From Chloroflexota bacterium (GTDB lineage Bacteria; Chloroflexota; Anaerolineae; Anaerolineales; Villigracilaceae): a DNA stretch of 17,112 bases. The DNA is taken from assembly GCA_021796315.1 (NCBI GenBank), contig JAJYOH010000058.1, positions 1-17,112 on the forward strand. The letters are read 5' to 3'. Below the pieces are notes generated by a model. That model had not been told where the DNA came from. It worked only from the letters and a program-made list of their open reading frames with translations, and did no database searches. Positions 1 to 7,052 of this stretch are shown here, piece after piece. Positions within the stretch are counted from its first letter, which is position 1. Each line of letters opens with the position of its first letter. A program made the translations under genes and the position numbers.

Positions 1-209
1 TCTTTTCCAATGTCGCCGTGGCCGGCTTCGATGGAATTGCAGATGCGGCACATACCGAGCCTCCTCTCACAACGCTTGAACAGCCGGTATATACCGTGGC
101 ACGACAGCTGGTTCATATGCTGCTTGCCACAATCTCGGGGGCGACATTGGAAAAGAAGCAAGTAAAAATACAACCCAAATTGTTAGTTCGTTCTTCAACA
201 GGTGGATAA
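1..209 (+). CDS. LacI-family transcriptional regulator, C-terminal end (partial)
   Basis: The reading frame is open from the first base of the window (codons from position 3) to TAA at 207-209, so only the last 68 or so residues are present. The peptide has the typical end of the sugar-binding, periplasmic-binding-protein-like domain of LacI/GalR repressors: a VAGFDGI strand, then the PPLTTLEQPVY segment, a helix, and a closing strand LLVRSSTG. Family knowledge: such proteins bind operator DNA through an N-terminal helix-turn-helix and respond to a small ligand, often a sugar. The DNA-binding half lies outside the window, so target and ligand are unknown. The stop overlaps the next start (TAATG), suggesting translational coupling with the ClC fragment. 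Nothing ties it to the metal genes that follow. Confidence 0.85.
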   Translation, partial: FSNVAVAGFDGIADAAHTEPPLTTLEQPVYTVARQLVHMLLATISGATLEKKQVKIQPKLLVRSSTGG

Positions 210-556
210 TGGCGCTAAAAGCAAAGTATCTTGGTTGGCTGGATCGCGTCCCAACTTCGCAAACACTATGTTTGGGCACCATTTCTGTATGTGTTGGCCT
301 GACCACAGGCTTTGGTGTATGGACATTCAAGCGCGCGATCGATGTGGTGCAATTCATCATGAATGGTGGCTTTGGTTTCATTGAGCCTCTCGTGGGCAAA
401 TGGAGCATCGTGCTAATCCCTATATTGGGTGGGGTGATCATCGGCTTGATTTCATATTATTTTACGAAGGAAGAACGCCATCACGGAGTGGCGGGCATCA
501 TGGAATCCGTAGCCCTGACAGGTGGGCGGTTACGCTACAAACAAGTTCCCGTTTAG
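209..556 (+). pseudogene. Truncated ClC-type chloride channel/transporter (N-terminal fragment)
   Basis: The 115-residue product matches the N-terminus of ClC chloride channels or H+/Cl- antiporters. It has a first hydrophobic helix (about residues 20-42), a second (about 64-85, WSIVLIPILGGVIIGLISYY) and the family segment HGVAGIMESVALTGGRLRYK. In intact members (usually over 400 residues) this is followed by the KALAS...GSGGSVGPEDP selectivity-filter region. Here a TAG stop comes four residues after RLRYK, and no ClC sequence continues in any frame. The filter and most helices are missing, so a working channel is very unlikely. The start ATG overlaps the upstream TAA and has AGGTGG just before it. 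The break lies about 80 bp from the end of the convergent CDF gene, which suggests a deletion or insertion edge. Confidence 0.75.
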
Positions 557-633
557 CAAGCAGTAACCAGTTTTCAGTCAACGGATGGTCTCCTTCATCC
601 CGACGGTCACGTTGTGCGGATGAGTATAGTATT

Positions 634-1560
634 TCAAACCCGGGCAGTCGAAAGGCTTGCGCCCTGCCCGCAAGCTTCGCACTCGAACTGGATGGTGGTA
701 TGTTCGATATCAAATTTCGAAAGACAGCTTTTCAATTCCGCCATGATACGATTGCCATCGTTCAGGGTCTGATTCAGAGTGACGACATGCGCGCTGAGGG
801 CGATATTTCCCGAACATAGACTCCACACATGCAGGTCATGCACATTCAACACCCCGGCAACACCTGTCATGCTCTGAATGATCTTCTCTGTGGAAAGTCC
901 TTCCGGAAAGCCTTCCACCAGGATGTGCAGGGAACTCTTTAGAACACGCCACGAACTGATCAGAATCAGTACGCCAATGAAAATGCTCATTAGCGGATCC
1001 ACCCACTGCCAGCCAGTGAGCCAGATCATGCCTGCGGCAACAATCACTCCAAGCGTTGCAACCACATCGCCGAGTACATGTAAAAATGCGCTGTGGACGC
1101 TTAAGTCCTCAGGTTTGTTTTCATCTTTGCCTTCTTCGTGCTCATGACCGTGTCTGCCGAGAACGAACGTGATGATCAGATTGACAATCAGGCCGATGGA
1201 TGCGATGGCCATGGTCTCCGCGCTTTTGATGGCCTGCGGATTCTGCCAGCGCTGCCAGGATTCACTGAATATTTCTATGGCGATGATAACTAGAGAAACC
1301 CCATTGACCAGCGCGGCCAGTACTTCCATGCGATGATAGCCATAACTATGACGGTTATTCGGAGGGAGGGCGGAGAGGCGCAGGGCAAGATAACTCAAAC
1401 CGAGGGCAAGGATATCTGAAAAAACATGCGCCGCGTCGGAGAGCAGGGCAAGACTGCCCGTCCAGTAACCGCCGACAATTTCGGCAATCAGGATAATGGC
1501 AGTGAGAATCATAGAGAGAATGAAGCTGTTTTCAATACTTTTATTGGGATGTGGGTTCAT
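634..1560 (-). CDS. czcD: Cation diffusion facilitator (CzcD/ZitB-type) metal efflux protein
   Basis: This is a 308-residue inner-membrane protein of the CDF family, which exports Zn2+ and related divalent ions (Co2+, Cd2+) in exchange for protons. Visible features are an N-terminal membrane half with the binding-site helix LSDAAHVFSD (D42, H45, D49), a short histidine-rich loop after helix 4 (GRHGHEHEEG, about 136-144), and a second binding-site helix HVLGDVVATLG (H161, D165). A soluble C-terminal domain of about 90 residues contains HDLHVWSL. The length is normal. A cysteine pair near the end (CEAC) is an extra. AGGA stands 8 bases before the ATG. It is the last gene of the minus-strand series, 10 bases after the PAP2-like gene. 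The exact metal cannot be read from the sequence; the symbol marks the subfamily only. Confidence 0.93.
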   Translation of the reverse strand: MNPHPNKSIENSFILSMILTAIILIAEIVGGYWTGSLALLSDAAHVFSDILALGLSYLALRLSALPPNNRHSYGYHRMEVLAALVNGVSLVIIAIEIFSESWQRWQNPQAIKSAETMAIASIGLIVNLIITFVLGRHGHEHEEGKDENKPEDLSVHSAFLHVLGDVVATLGVIVAAGMIWLTGWQWVDPLMSIFIGVLILISSWRVLKSSLHILVEGFPEGLSTEKIIQSMTGVAGVLNVHDLHVWSLCSGNIALSAHVVTLNQTLNDGNRIMAELKSCLSKFDIEHTTIQFECEACGQGASLSTARV

Positions 1561-1570
1561 GTTTCATATC

Positions 1571-2152
1571 CTACAGTAGTTTGCCGAGGCAGCCAAATAC
1601 CAACACGGCGATTAGCGCGCCTGCCAACGCACCGGCAATCAATTGCTGGATGGTATGCTTGCGGCGATACAGACGCGCCCAGGCCACCAGCGGGAGGGAA
1701 AGAAATGTCCATCCTGCCGCCGCGCCGAAGACGAAGACCAGTGCGGCGGAAAATCCACCGACGCCCGCCATGTGCATACTGATCTTCCAAAAATTTGAAA
1801 CGCTAAACATGACAATGGCGAGACAGAAGTAAGTCAACACAATCACCGAAAGTAAATGCGGTCCGTTGAAGAAATGCAGAAGCAGCAAGGCCAGCACGTC
1901 ACTGCTGAAGCTGATCAAGATGAAACGCGGTCGTTCTTCGCGGCGTGAGAGTTCCATATCGCTCACCCAGCCGCGCCTGATGCCAACGATCAGATAAGCA
2001 AGCGGAATGCCTGTTATGATAAGAAGCATTAGGATGGCCCACAGCAAACCCGGAATCCGCGCCGACACGAATCCGAAGGCGAGGAAAACCGGCAGAGAGA
2101 GAACAGAACTATCGAAGAGAATGGAAATCCAGCGTGCGAGACGATCAGCCAT
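1571..2152 (-). CDS. PAP2-like integral membrane protein with partly degenerate active site
   Basis: This 193-residue protein has about six hydrophobic segments and resembles the PAP2 (type 2 phosphatidic acid phosphatase) superfamily. Family enzymes carry three motifs: KxxxxxxRP, PSGH and SRxxxxxHxxxD. Here motif 1 is seen as SRREERPRF (residues 69-77). Motif 2 is replaced by KISMHM, with H126 at the histidine place. Motif 3 is ARLYRRKH, with R159 and H165 in the right spacing but Q169 where Asp is expected. It could be a lipid or isoprenoid phosphatase with altered chemistry, or a non-catalytic relative. GGAG lies 8 bases before the ATG. It sits between the TSUP exporter and the CDF gene in the same series; a direct link to metal resistance is not evident. 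Confidence 0.7.
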   Translation of the reverse strand: MADRLARWISILFDSSVLSLPVFLAFGFVSARIPGLLWAILMLLIITGIPLAYLIVGIRRGWVSDMELSRREERPRFILISFSSDVLALLLLHFFNGPHLLSVIVLTYFCLAIVMFSVSNFWKISMHMAGVGGFSAALVFVFGAAAGWTFLSLPLVAWARLYRRKHTIQQLIAGALAGALIAVLVFGCLGKLL

Positions 2153-2168
2153 TGTAACTACTCCGCGA

Positions 2169-2933
2169 TTAATGCAAAGCCAGCATCAAGAAGCGAACGC
2201 CAACCAGCACAAGAATAGGCGCAATAATCCACGTAACGATTTGATTCAGTTTAGATGTCCAGAAGTGTTGAACTATCAACGCCACACCTACGATCAGAGC
2301 AAACAAATATAACGCCAGCAGGATCTGTGAAGTTGTAAGCATCGCGCCAAGCCCAATTTGCGTTGCGAGGGCAACAGGTGCGGCGACTGTCACACTCAAC
2401 GCGGCAAGGGCATAAGCCTGTTTGGGATGGCGTCCCAGTGTGATGTTGAAGAGTGGAACCTGAAATACTTTTGCACCTGCGGAGAAGAGCCCCATCAAAA
2501 TGGAAGCGCCGAAGGCAATCGGCGCTAGCCAGGCAGGATGAGCCTGTGTCTCTTTTTCAGGCAAAGGACGGATGAATGCCAGACGCAGCCCTGCCAGTAT
2601 GGCATAGATACCCAATAGAATCAAGAGCACACTCGCTGAAATGTTCAGACCGATCACACGTCCAAGAACCGCTCCAACCACAGCCGGGACAATCACCAGC
2701 GCCCAATCCTGGCGCACAGACACCAGCACCTCGGTCTGCCGCAGAACCATCATCAGCGCAGCCAGTGAGACCACTATCAGATTGATGGTTACCGCATCCT
2801 GTGCCGGCAAGCCAACAATGCTGATCAGCAGAATGACGAGGAAGAAGCGGTCCACCCAGGATTGGATGGAAGCGGTGACAAAGCCGACAATGAGCGCGGC
2901 AAGCAAACTTTTAAGCAGCAATGGCAATAACAC
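2169..2933 (-). CDS. TSUP (TauE/SafE) family anion exporter, first copy
   Basis: This 254-residue polytopic membrane protein has about eight hydrophobic segments arranged as two halves joined by a polar stretch (about residues 123-132, PLPEKETQAH). That is the usual plan of the TSUP family (DUF81, TauE/SafE), whose members move sulfite, thiosulfate, sulfonates or other sulfur anions across the inner membrane. The family assignment is from topology and overall composition, since the sequence is divergent from the second TSUP protein at 8320-9093. The start codon is GTG, chosen because AGGAG is 6 bases upstream; that site overlaps the stop (TAG) of the NifX-like gene, so translation is probably coupled. 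The substrate is not visible. In this setting a sulfur, selenium or arsenic anion is a reasonable guess. Confidence 0.75.
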   Translation of the reverse strand: MLLPLLLKSLLAALIVGFVTASIQSWVDRFFLVILLISIVGLPAQDAVTINLIVVSLAALMMVLRQTEVLVSVRQDWALVIVPAVVGAVLGRVIGLNISASVLLILLGIYAILAGLRLAFIRPLPEKETQAHPAWLAPIAFGASILMGLFSAGAKVFQVPLFNITLGRHPKQAYALAALSVTVAAPVALATQIGLGAMLTTSQILLALYLFALIVGVALIVQHFWTSKLNQIVTWIIAPILVLVGVRFLMLALH

Positions 2934-2942
2934 GAGAAACTC

Positions 2943-3347
2943 CTAGTGCAGGTTTTCTTTGTGATCCACGATAACGCCTTGAGCAGCTTCCAGCGCGGCT
3001 TCGTCAATGCTAGGGATGTCGGTAATCACAGGCTTGATGCCGACCTGCTCCATGCTGTAATATGCGCCTGCTCCCATTCCGCGCGCCAATAGGAACTGAC
3101 AATCGCGGATGGCTTCCGCCATTTGGAAGTGGCGGTTTTGTTCGGCAGGCGCAAAGCCGTGACCGCGCGGATCGCTTTCTTCGGCGTGTTCTTCGCCGGC
3201 AAAATGGGTGTGCCCCATTTTCTCGCGTTGTTCGCGGGCGATGATCTGTCCGTTTTCGATGATCAGGACGGCATAATATTTGGCGCGTCCGAAGTGCTGG
3301 CTGATGGTCTGGCCGTCGTCGGTAACGGCAGCAATTTTGATGGACAT
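2943..3347 (-). CDS. NifX/NifB-C-terminal-like (MTH1175-type) cofactor-binding protein
   Basis: This 134-residue soluble protein belongs to the dinitrogenase iron-molybdenum cofactor family (PF02579; NifX, NifY, MTH1175 and the orange protein ORP). Visible markers are the opening strand KIAAVTDDG, the SQHFGRAKYY segment (16-25) and the GMGAGAYYSM loop (90-99). The middle loop (about 43-76) is rich in His and Glu (H46, H48, H54, H63, H73), suitable for binding metal. Known relatives carry Fe-Mo-S or Mo-Cu-S clusters, or act in cluster delivery. No nif structural genes are present here, so nitrogen fixation is not implied. AGGAG precedes the ATG. In the same series are an Mrp ATPase and YlbF proteins; NifX-like and Mrp-like proteins also occur together in the ORP complex of sulfate reducers. 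Confidence 0.88.
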   Translation of the reverse strand: MSIKIAAVTDDGQTISQHFGRAKYYAVLIIENGQIIAREQREKMGHTHFAGEEHAEESDPRGHGFAPAEQNRHFQMAEAIRDCQFLLARGMGAGAYYSMEQVGIKPVITDIPSIDEAALEAAQGVIVDHKENLH

Positions 3348-3388
3348 AAGTCACTCCTATTCGTTTATTTTTGCACACGGAGTGCACA

Positions 3389-3448
3389 GACTCACGCGGA
3401 TTTTCTCTGTTCCGCGTTCATCCGTATTATCCGCCTACTCCGCGTACT
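3389..3448. repeat. Short degenerate tandem repeat, TCCGCGTTCA-like units
   Basis: In the gap between the NifX-like and first YlbF genes the plus strand reads as a run of imperfect units of about 8-10 bases: GCGGATTTTC, TCTGT, TCCGCGTTCA, TCCGTATTAT, CCGCCTAC, TCCGCGTACT. Similar strings (TCCGCGTTCATCCGCG and relatives) recur as intergenic repeats in several environmental bacterial groups, from general recollection. It is the only gap over 100 bases inside the long minus-strand series. I see no T-run that would make it a terminator. Confidence 0.45.
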
Positions 3449-3454
3449 GATCTT

Positions 3455-3829
3455 TTACGCGGCGTGAGCGAGTTCAGTGAAATCGAGTCCAAGCTGGACA
3501 CTGATTTGTTCAGCTGTGTCGGCGAGCAAAGGTTTGAACGCGCCGAGCGCGTCGTTGCGCGCGACGATCAACGGATGAGCATAATATTCGCTTCGCAAAG
3601 TATAGAACGGTGCGATATCCTGCTGGCTGAGGATCTCGCCTTTCTGTTGGCGGGCGATCAACTCTGCATAGAGATCCATGAAACGTTTTTCAAGCGCAAC
3701 GGCTTGCGGATCATCTTCAAAGGTTTGTATAGCGGATTGATAGGCTTGAGCCTGCGAAGCGGCGAGGATTGCATCAGCCAGAGCGTGGGCTGCATCCTGA
3801 ATATCCTGAGGAAGTTCGTTGGGGTTCAT
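3455..3829 (-). CDS. YlbF/YmcA-family protein, copy without cysteine tail
   Basis: This 124-residue, all-helical soluble protein is of the YlbF/YmcA family (PF06133, Com_YlbF). Features are an N-terminal helix with AAHALADAILAASQAQAYQSAIQ, then DDPQAVALEKRFMDLYAELI, a short linker, and a final helix pair. There is no cysteine. In Bacillus, YlbF, YmcA and YaaT form a complex that carries [4Fe-4S] clusters and affects RNase Y and phosphorelay activity; whether that applies here is unknown. AAGGAG lies 7 bases before the ATG. It follows the second YlbF gene by only 7 bases, so the pair probably acts as a heteromer. No YaaT-like partner is visible in the window. Confidence 0.8.
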   Translation of the reverse strand: MNPNELPQDIQDAAHALADAILAASQAQAYQSAIQTFEDDPQAVALEKRFMDLYAELIARQQKGEILSQQDIAPFYTLRSEYYAHPLIVARNDALGAFKPLLADTAEQISVQLGLDFTELAHAA

Positions 3830-3840
3830 GATCTATCTCC

Positions 3841-4233
3841 TTATCCACCGCAGCCACAGCCGCGTTTGGCATTGGCGGCAAAATCCACTTTCAGTAATTC
3901 ACTCAGTAGGGAATTGACAGAGCTAAATAGGGCGTGCACTTCGTTTTCAGCGGCGCGATAGGCTTGGACAGCGGGAAGCGCTTCGAGTTCCAGATTGAGG
4001 CGCTGGAGTTCCGCTGACAGTTCGGCATTGCCTTTCCCTCCATGGAGAGAATTGCGCTTTGCTTGGATCTGTGTGGACAGATCGCGCACTTGCAGATCTT
4101 TTTCCAACTCCATAATTGCTTGCATGTAGGTTTGGTAGAGAGGCTGTTCGCGTAGCAAGTCACCAAGTTGGGTGGCGGCTTTGTCCACTTTTTCATGCGC
4201 GGCAGGCAGATTGAGGATAGGGGATACTTCCAT
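3841..4233 (-). CDS. YlbF-family protein with C-terminal CGCGG cysteine tail
   Basis: This 130-residue helical protein is of the YlbF/YmcA family. It has LREQPLYQTYMQAIMELEKDL-type helices early, a glycine-rich turn (LHGGKGNAEL), then the family's final pattern LEALPAVQAYRAAENEVHALFSSVNSLL. It ends in KRGCGCGG, with two cysteines in the last five residues. Bacillus YlbF also has a cysteine-rich C-terminus that takes part in [4Fe-4S] ligation, so a cluster- or metal-binding tail is likely here. Start choice: there are ATG codons at 4239 and 4233. The AAGGAG element is only one base from the first but 7 bases from the second, so 4233 is preferred. It sits between osmC and the other YlbF gene. 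Confidence 0.8.
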   Translation of the reverse strand: MEVSPILNLPAAHEKVDKAATQLGDLLREQPLYQTYMQAIMELEKDLQVRDLSTQIQAKRNSLHGGKGNAELSAELQRLNLELEALPAVQAYRAAENEVHALFSSVNSLLSELLKVDFAANAKRGCGCGG

Positions 4234-4251
4234 AGTCATGCTCCTTCTTTG

Positions 4252-4674
4252 TTATGATTTTTCGATCAGCAGCGTCCCGTGCGGAACAAGACCATTGACA
4301 AGAGTGTTCGTGACTGTGCCCCACTTGAAGCAAAGGTCTGCAAGCTCCTGCAATTTTTCAGCAGGTTCAGGACTTTTGAGAATCAACTTGTAACGGATTT
4401 CCGTCAACGCGGGAGGTTCGTCCCGGCGGCTCGCATCGAACTCAATTCGAGCGGATTCCACATTCAGGCGCATTTTTTCTCCGATAGCGTTGATGTTGGT
4501 CAAGATGCATGCGCCCAGCGCGGCGAGCAGAGTCTCGGCGGCGTTGAAGCCTGCCTCCTCCAAACCCTTTTTGACATTAAGTGTGATGCGGTGCCCGCGT
4601 GTTTCCGCGACGGCACGCGAGTCATCTTGAATGGCGGCGGTGACGTGATAGGTTGTGGTTGATGTGTTGGGCAT
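4252..4674 (-). CDS. osmC: OsmC-family thiol-dependent (hydro)peroxide reductase
   Basis: This 140-residue soluble protein is of the OsmC/Ohr/YhfA superfamily, whose members reduce organic hydroperoxides or other electrophiles with two conserved cysteines. The central helix holds the first one (AAETLLAALGACILTNI, C56) and the second lies in LCFKWGTVTNTL (C115). The usual second motif is CPVS/CPIA, and here the residues after C115 differ, which is closer to the YhfA-like subgroup than to Ohr. GAAGGAG stands a few bases before the ATG. It lies between the Mrp ATPase and the YlbF pair. In such a sulfur- and metal-linked series the protein may handle persulfides or peroxides; the exact substrate is not visible. 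Confidence 0.88.
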   Translation of the reverse strand: MPNTSTTTYHVTAAIQDDSRAVAETRGHRITLNVKKGLEEAGFNAAETLLAALGACILTNINAIGEKMRLNVESARIEFDASRRDEPPALTEIRYKLILKSPEPAEKLQELADLCFKWGTVTNTLVNGLVPHGTLLIEKS

Positions 4675-4736
4675 AAGACTCCTTCACTCCTGTCTCGTTC
4701 TTGCGAGCCAGTCATCTTGTTGCTCATTTCCTATGT

Positions 4737-5780
4737 TTACACTGCTTCGGCTTGTTTTTGAGCCAGCACTTCCACACAAGTGTTCAGGGCTTCAGTGGGG
4801 AGCATTTCAATTTCGCCCGTGTCACAGCGTTCGGCGAATTGCGGGTCAATTGGCAAGCGCGCCAGCAGGGACGCACCCGCTGCTTCGGCGACTTCCTCTG
4901 CATGGCTGGGACCAAAAATCTCGTAATGTTTGCCTGTATCAGGTGCAGTGAAGCCAGCCATGTTTTCGATGATACCAAGCACAGGCGCATTCATTTTCTG
5001 CGCCATATCTAGTGCCTTCTTGACGATCATGGTTGCCAGTGATTGCGGGGATGTGACCATGAGAATCCCGTTGATCGAGATGTCTTGCATAACTGTCAAC
5101 GCGGCATCGGAGGTGCCGGGCGGCATGTCAATAATAAGAAAGTCGAGTGTGTTCCAATCGGTATCATTCCAGAAATCTTGAATGGCTTTAGTAATCATCG
5201 CACCGCGCCAGACGAAGGCACTGCTTTCGTTCTCCAGCGCCAGATTGACTGAGACGATTTTGATCCCCGTACGGCTTTGAATCGGCTGAATCCTGTTGTT
5301 CTTTGCCATCAGCGGACCATGAATGCCAAACAGTTTGGGAATGCTCGCACCGGTTACATCGGCGTCAAGAATGCCGACCCCATAGCCTGCACGCTTCAAT
5401 GCGCTTGCCAGCAAGCCTGTTACCAGTGACTTACCCACGCCGCCCTTGCCGCTCATCACGGCAATCACGCGAGCAATCTCGTGATTGGCCATTTGCGGTG
5501 GATTAGTTCCCAGCACAGCATTGCGCTCCTCATCGGTCATCGCGCCGAGTGTGATCTGCACACTCTTTACACCTGGCAACGCGCCCACAGCGCGGCGTGC
5601 CTCTTCGGCAATTTGATCACGCAATGGGCAAGCGGGAATAGTCAACGCCAAAGTAAACGAAACGTTGCCCCCATCACCAATCACCAGATCGCGCACCATG
5701 TTGAGTTCCACTACGTTGCGGTGGATTTCAGGATCAACAACTGTTTTCAAGGCGTTCATTACTTCCAATGTAGTTGTCAC
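4737..5780 (-). CDS. mrp: Mrp/ApbC/NBP35-family P-loop ATPase with N-terminal DUF59 domain
   Basis: This 347-residue cytoplasmic ATPase belongs to the family that carries and hands on Fe-S clusters. An N-terminal DUF59/MIP18 domain (about residues 5-80, with VVDPEIHRNVVELNMV and the conserved Cys in IPACP, C51) precedes a MinD-like domain with deviant Walker A GKGGVGKS (111-118), LDADVTGASIPKLFG, and DMPPGTSD (218-225). The family normally has ENMS-x-F-x-CPxCG near the end, with two bridging cysteines. Here the text is ENMAGFTAPDTGKHYEIFG, so both cysteines are missing. Start choice: the frame is open up to 5849, but that would overlap the chrA end. GTG at 5780, with AAGGG 9 bases before it, fits best; ATG at 5759 is the alternative. 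Confidence 0.9.
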   Translation of the reverse strand: MTTTLEVMNALKTVVDPEIHRNVVELNMVRDLVIGDGGNVSFTLALTIPACPLRDQIAEEARRAVGALPGVKSVQITLGAMTDEERNAVLGTNPPQMANHEIARVIAVMSGKGGVGKSLVTGLLASALKRAGYGVGILDADVTGASIPKLFGIHGPLMAKNNRIQPIQSRTGIKIVSVNLALENESSAFVWRGAMITKAIQDFWNDTDWNTLDFLIIDMPPGTSDAALTVMQDISINGILMVTSPQSLATMIVKKALDMAQKMNAPVLGIIENMAGFTAPDTGKHYEIFGPSHAEEVAEAAGASLLARLPIDPQFAERCDTGEIEMLPTEALNTCVEVLAQKQAEAV

Positions 5781-5808
5781 GATGTTCTGCCCTTCTTCAA
5801 TCCTTGGT

Positions 5809-7032
5809 TTACGCGAGTCCCAGTGCCAGCAAGCCTGCCCATAGAACAACGCCGCCGAGGAAAACCCATAGGATATCTAACTTGAAATAGCGTACGGCGA
5901 CGAACGCACCGCCTGCCAACACCAATGAGGTCGGGCCGCTGATACCCACCTGGCCCAATTGCAATGTCACGCTCGCCAACAAACCAACAAACGAAGCTAA
6001 AACGCCTGCCAGCGCACCGCGCACTACACTTAAGTTTTTCAAACGCGAAAAAACTTCCGTAAAGATCAAAGTCATCACAAAGGATGGCGAGAAAATCGCA
6101 AACGTTGCCAGCAGAGCTGCACCCACACCACCCACTTTGTAACCGATGAAGGCCGCAGTGATGAGAAACGGACCCGGTGTGATCTGCCCGAGCGCAATAC
6201 CATCCGCAAATTGCTTCATGGATAGCCAGTGGTAACCATCCACTACATCAGCTTGGATGAGCGGGATGATCGTGGATCCATTACCGAAAGCCACCGATCC
6301 GGTTTTGAAGAGCGAGAGTGACACGCGCCCGACATCCGAATTCAAACTCCAGGCGAAGAGAGCGATTGCCATAACAATCACAGCGGTCGCACCAATTGCC
6401 AACCAGACTTTAACTGGCGTGGGTTGTTTTTCGGGTTGAGCATGGGATGTCTGCTTTCCGTTCGGAGTCGCGGGATGAATGAAAAGCGCGCCTAGTGCAA
6501 GAGCAATCAACACGGTCAGCACCGCATTGAACTTGAAGAGCATAGCTCCAAAGGCCGCCAGGCCAATAAAGGCTTCCACTTTATCTTTCAGGGCACGCTC
6601 GCCGAAATCGAGCGTAACGTGGAAGATGATACCCACCACCATCGCTTCAAGACCCAAAAAGAGTGGATGCACCCATGGCAAAGAGCCGGCGGCAAAATAG
6701 ACAGCCGAAAGAATCATCATTAGAATGAAAGATGGAGCGATGAAACCAACGGTTGCCAACGTTGCGCCGATCACACCGCGCAGTTTGTATCCCACATAAG
6801 CAGTGAAATCCACCATGATCGGGCCGGGATACAACTGTACCAGCGCCAAGCCCTCATTCATTTCATCCTCGCTCATCCAATTATTTTTCTCCACCACCCC
6901 TTTGAGTTTTGGCAGAATGGCGAAGCCGAAAGCAGTCAGGCCAACCATAAAATAGGATGCAAAGATGTCCCATAGAGAAACTTGCGGGCGCGGTTGTTGA
7001 GTGGCGTTGGGGATGGTCATGCGATCTTTCAT
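5809..7032 (-). CDS. chrA: Two-domain CHR-family (ChrA) chromate/anion transporter
   Basis: This 407-residue inner-membrane protein has two homologous CHR domains, the long-chain ChrA plan. Domain 1 has [20 protein letters not shown], then [22 protein letters not shown] (PGP at 69-71). A charged linker of about 20 residues (190-210) precedes domain 2, with [22 protein letters not shown] and the second [21 protein letters not shown] (PGP at 286-288). ChrA proteins export chromate, probably driven by the proton gradient; related CHR proteins may carry sulfate-like anions. In domain 1 the usual FGGP start motif is changed to FGFA. There is no strong ribosome binding site; ATG at 7032 is used, with ATG at 7020 as an alternative. 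It lies between the FmdE pair and mrp. No ChrB or ChrR partner is seen. Confidence 0.9.
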   Translation of the reverse strand: MKDRMTIPNATQQPRPQVSLWDIFASYFMVGLTAFGFAILPKLKGVVEKNNWMSEDEMNEGLALVQLYPGPIMVDFTAYVGYKLRGVIGATLATVGFIAPSFILMMILSAVYFAAGSLPWVHPLFLGLEAMVVGIIFHVTLDFGERALKDKVEAFIGLAAFGAMLFKFNAVLTVLIALALGALFIHPATPNGKQTSHAQPEKQPTPVKVWLAIGATAVIVMAIALFAWSLNSDVGRVSLSLFKTGSVAFGNGSTIIPLIQADVVDGYHWLSMKQFADGIALGQITPGPFLITAAFIGYKVGGVGAALLATFAIFSPSFVMTLIFTEVFSRLKNLSVVRGALAGVLASFVGLLASVTLQLGQVGISGPTSLVLAGGAFVAVRYFKLDILWVFLGGVVLWAGLLALGLA

Positions 7033-7052
7033 TTCGCTTCGATGTACTTGAT

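Noticed and set aside
400..819. A frame that might continue the ClC gene by a frameshift
   Set aside because: Only LASS matches the expected KALAS; the remaining residues show no helices or GSGGSVGPE motif, so this is not a simple frameshift.
3371..3961. A 196-codon plus-strand frame across the YlbF genes
   Set aside because: It runs opposite two credible YlbF genes with good ribosome binding sites and has no recognisable domain.
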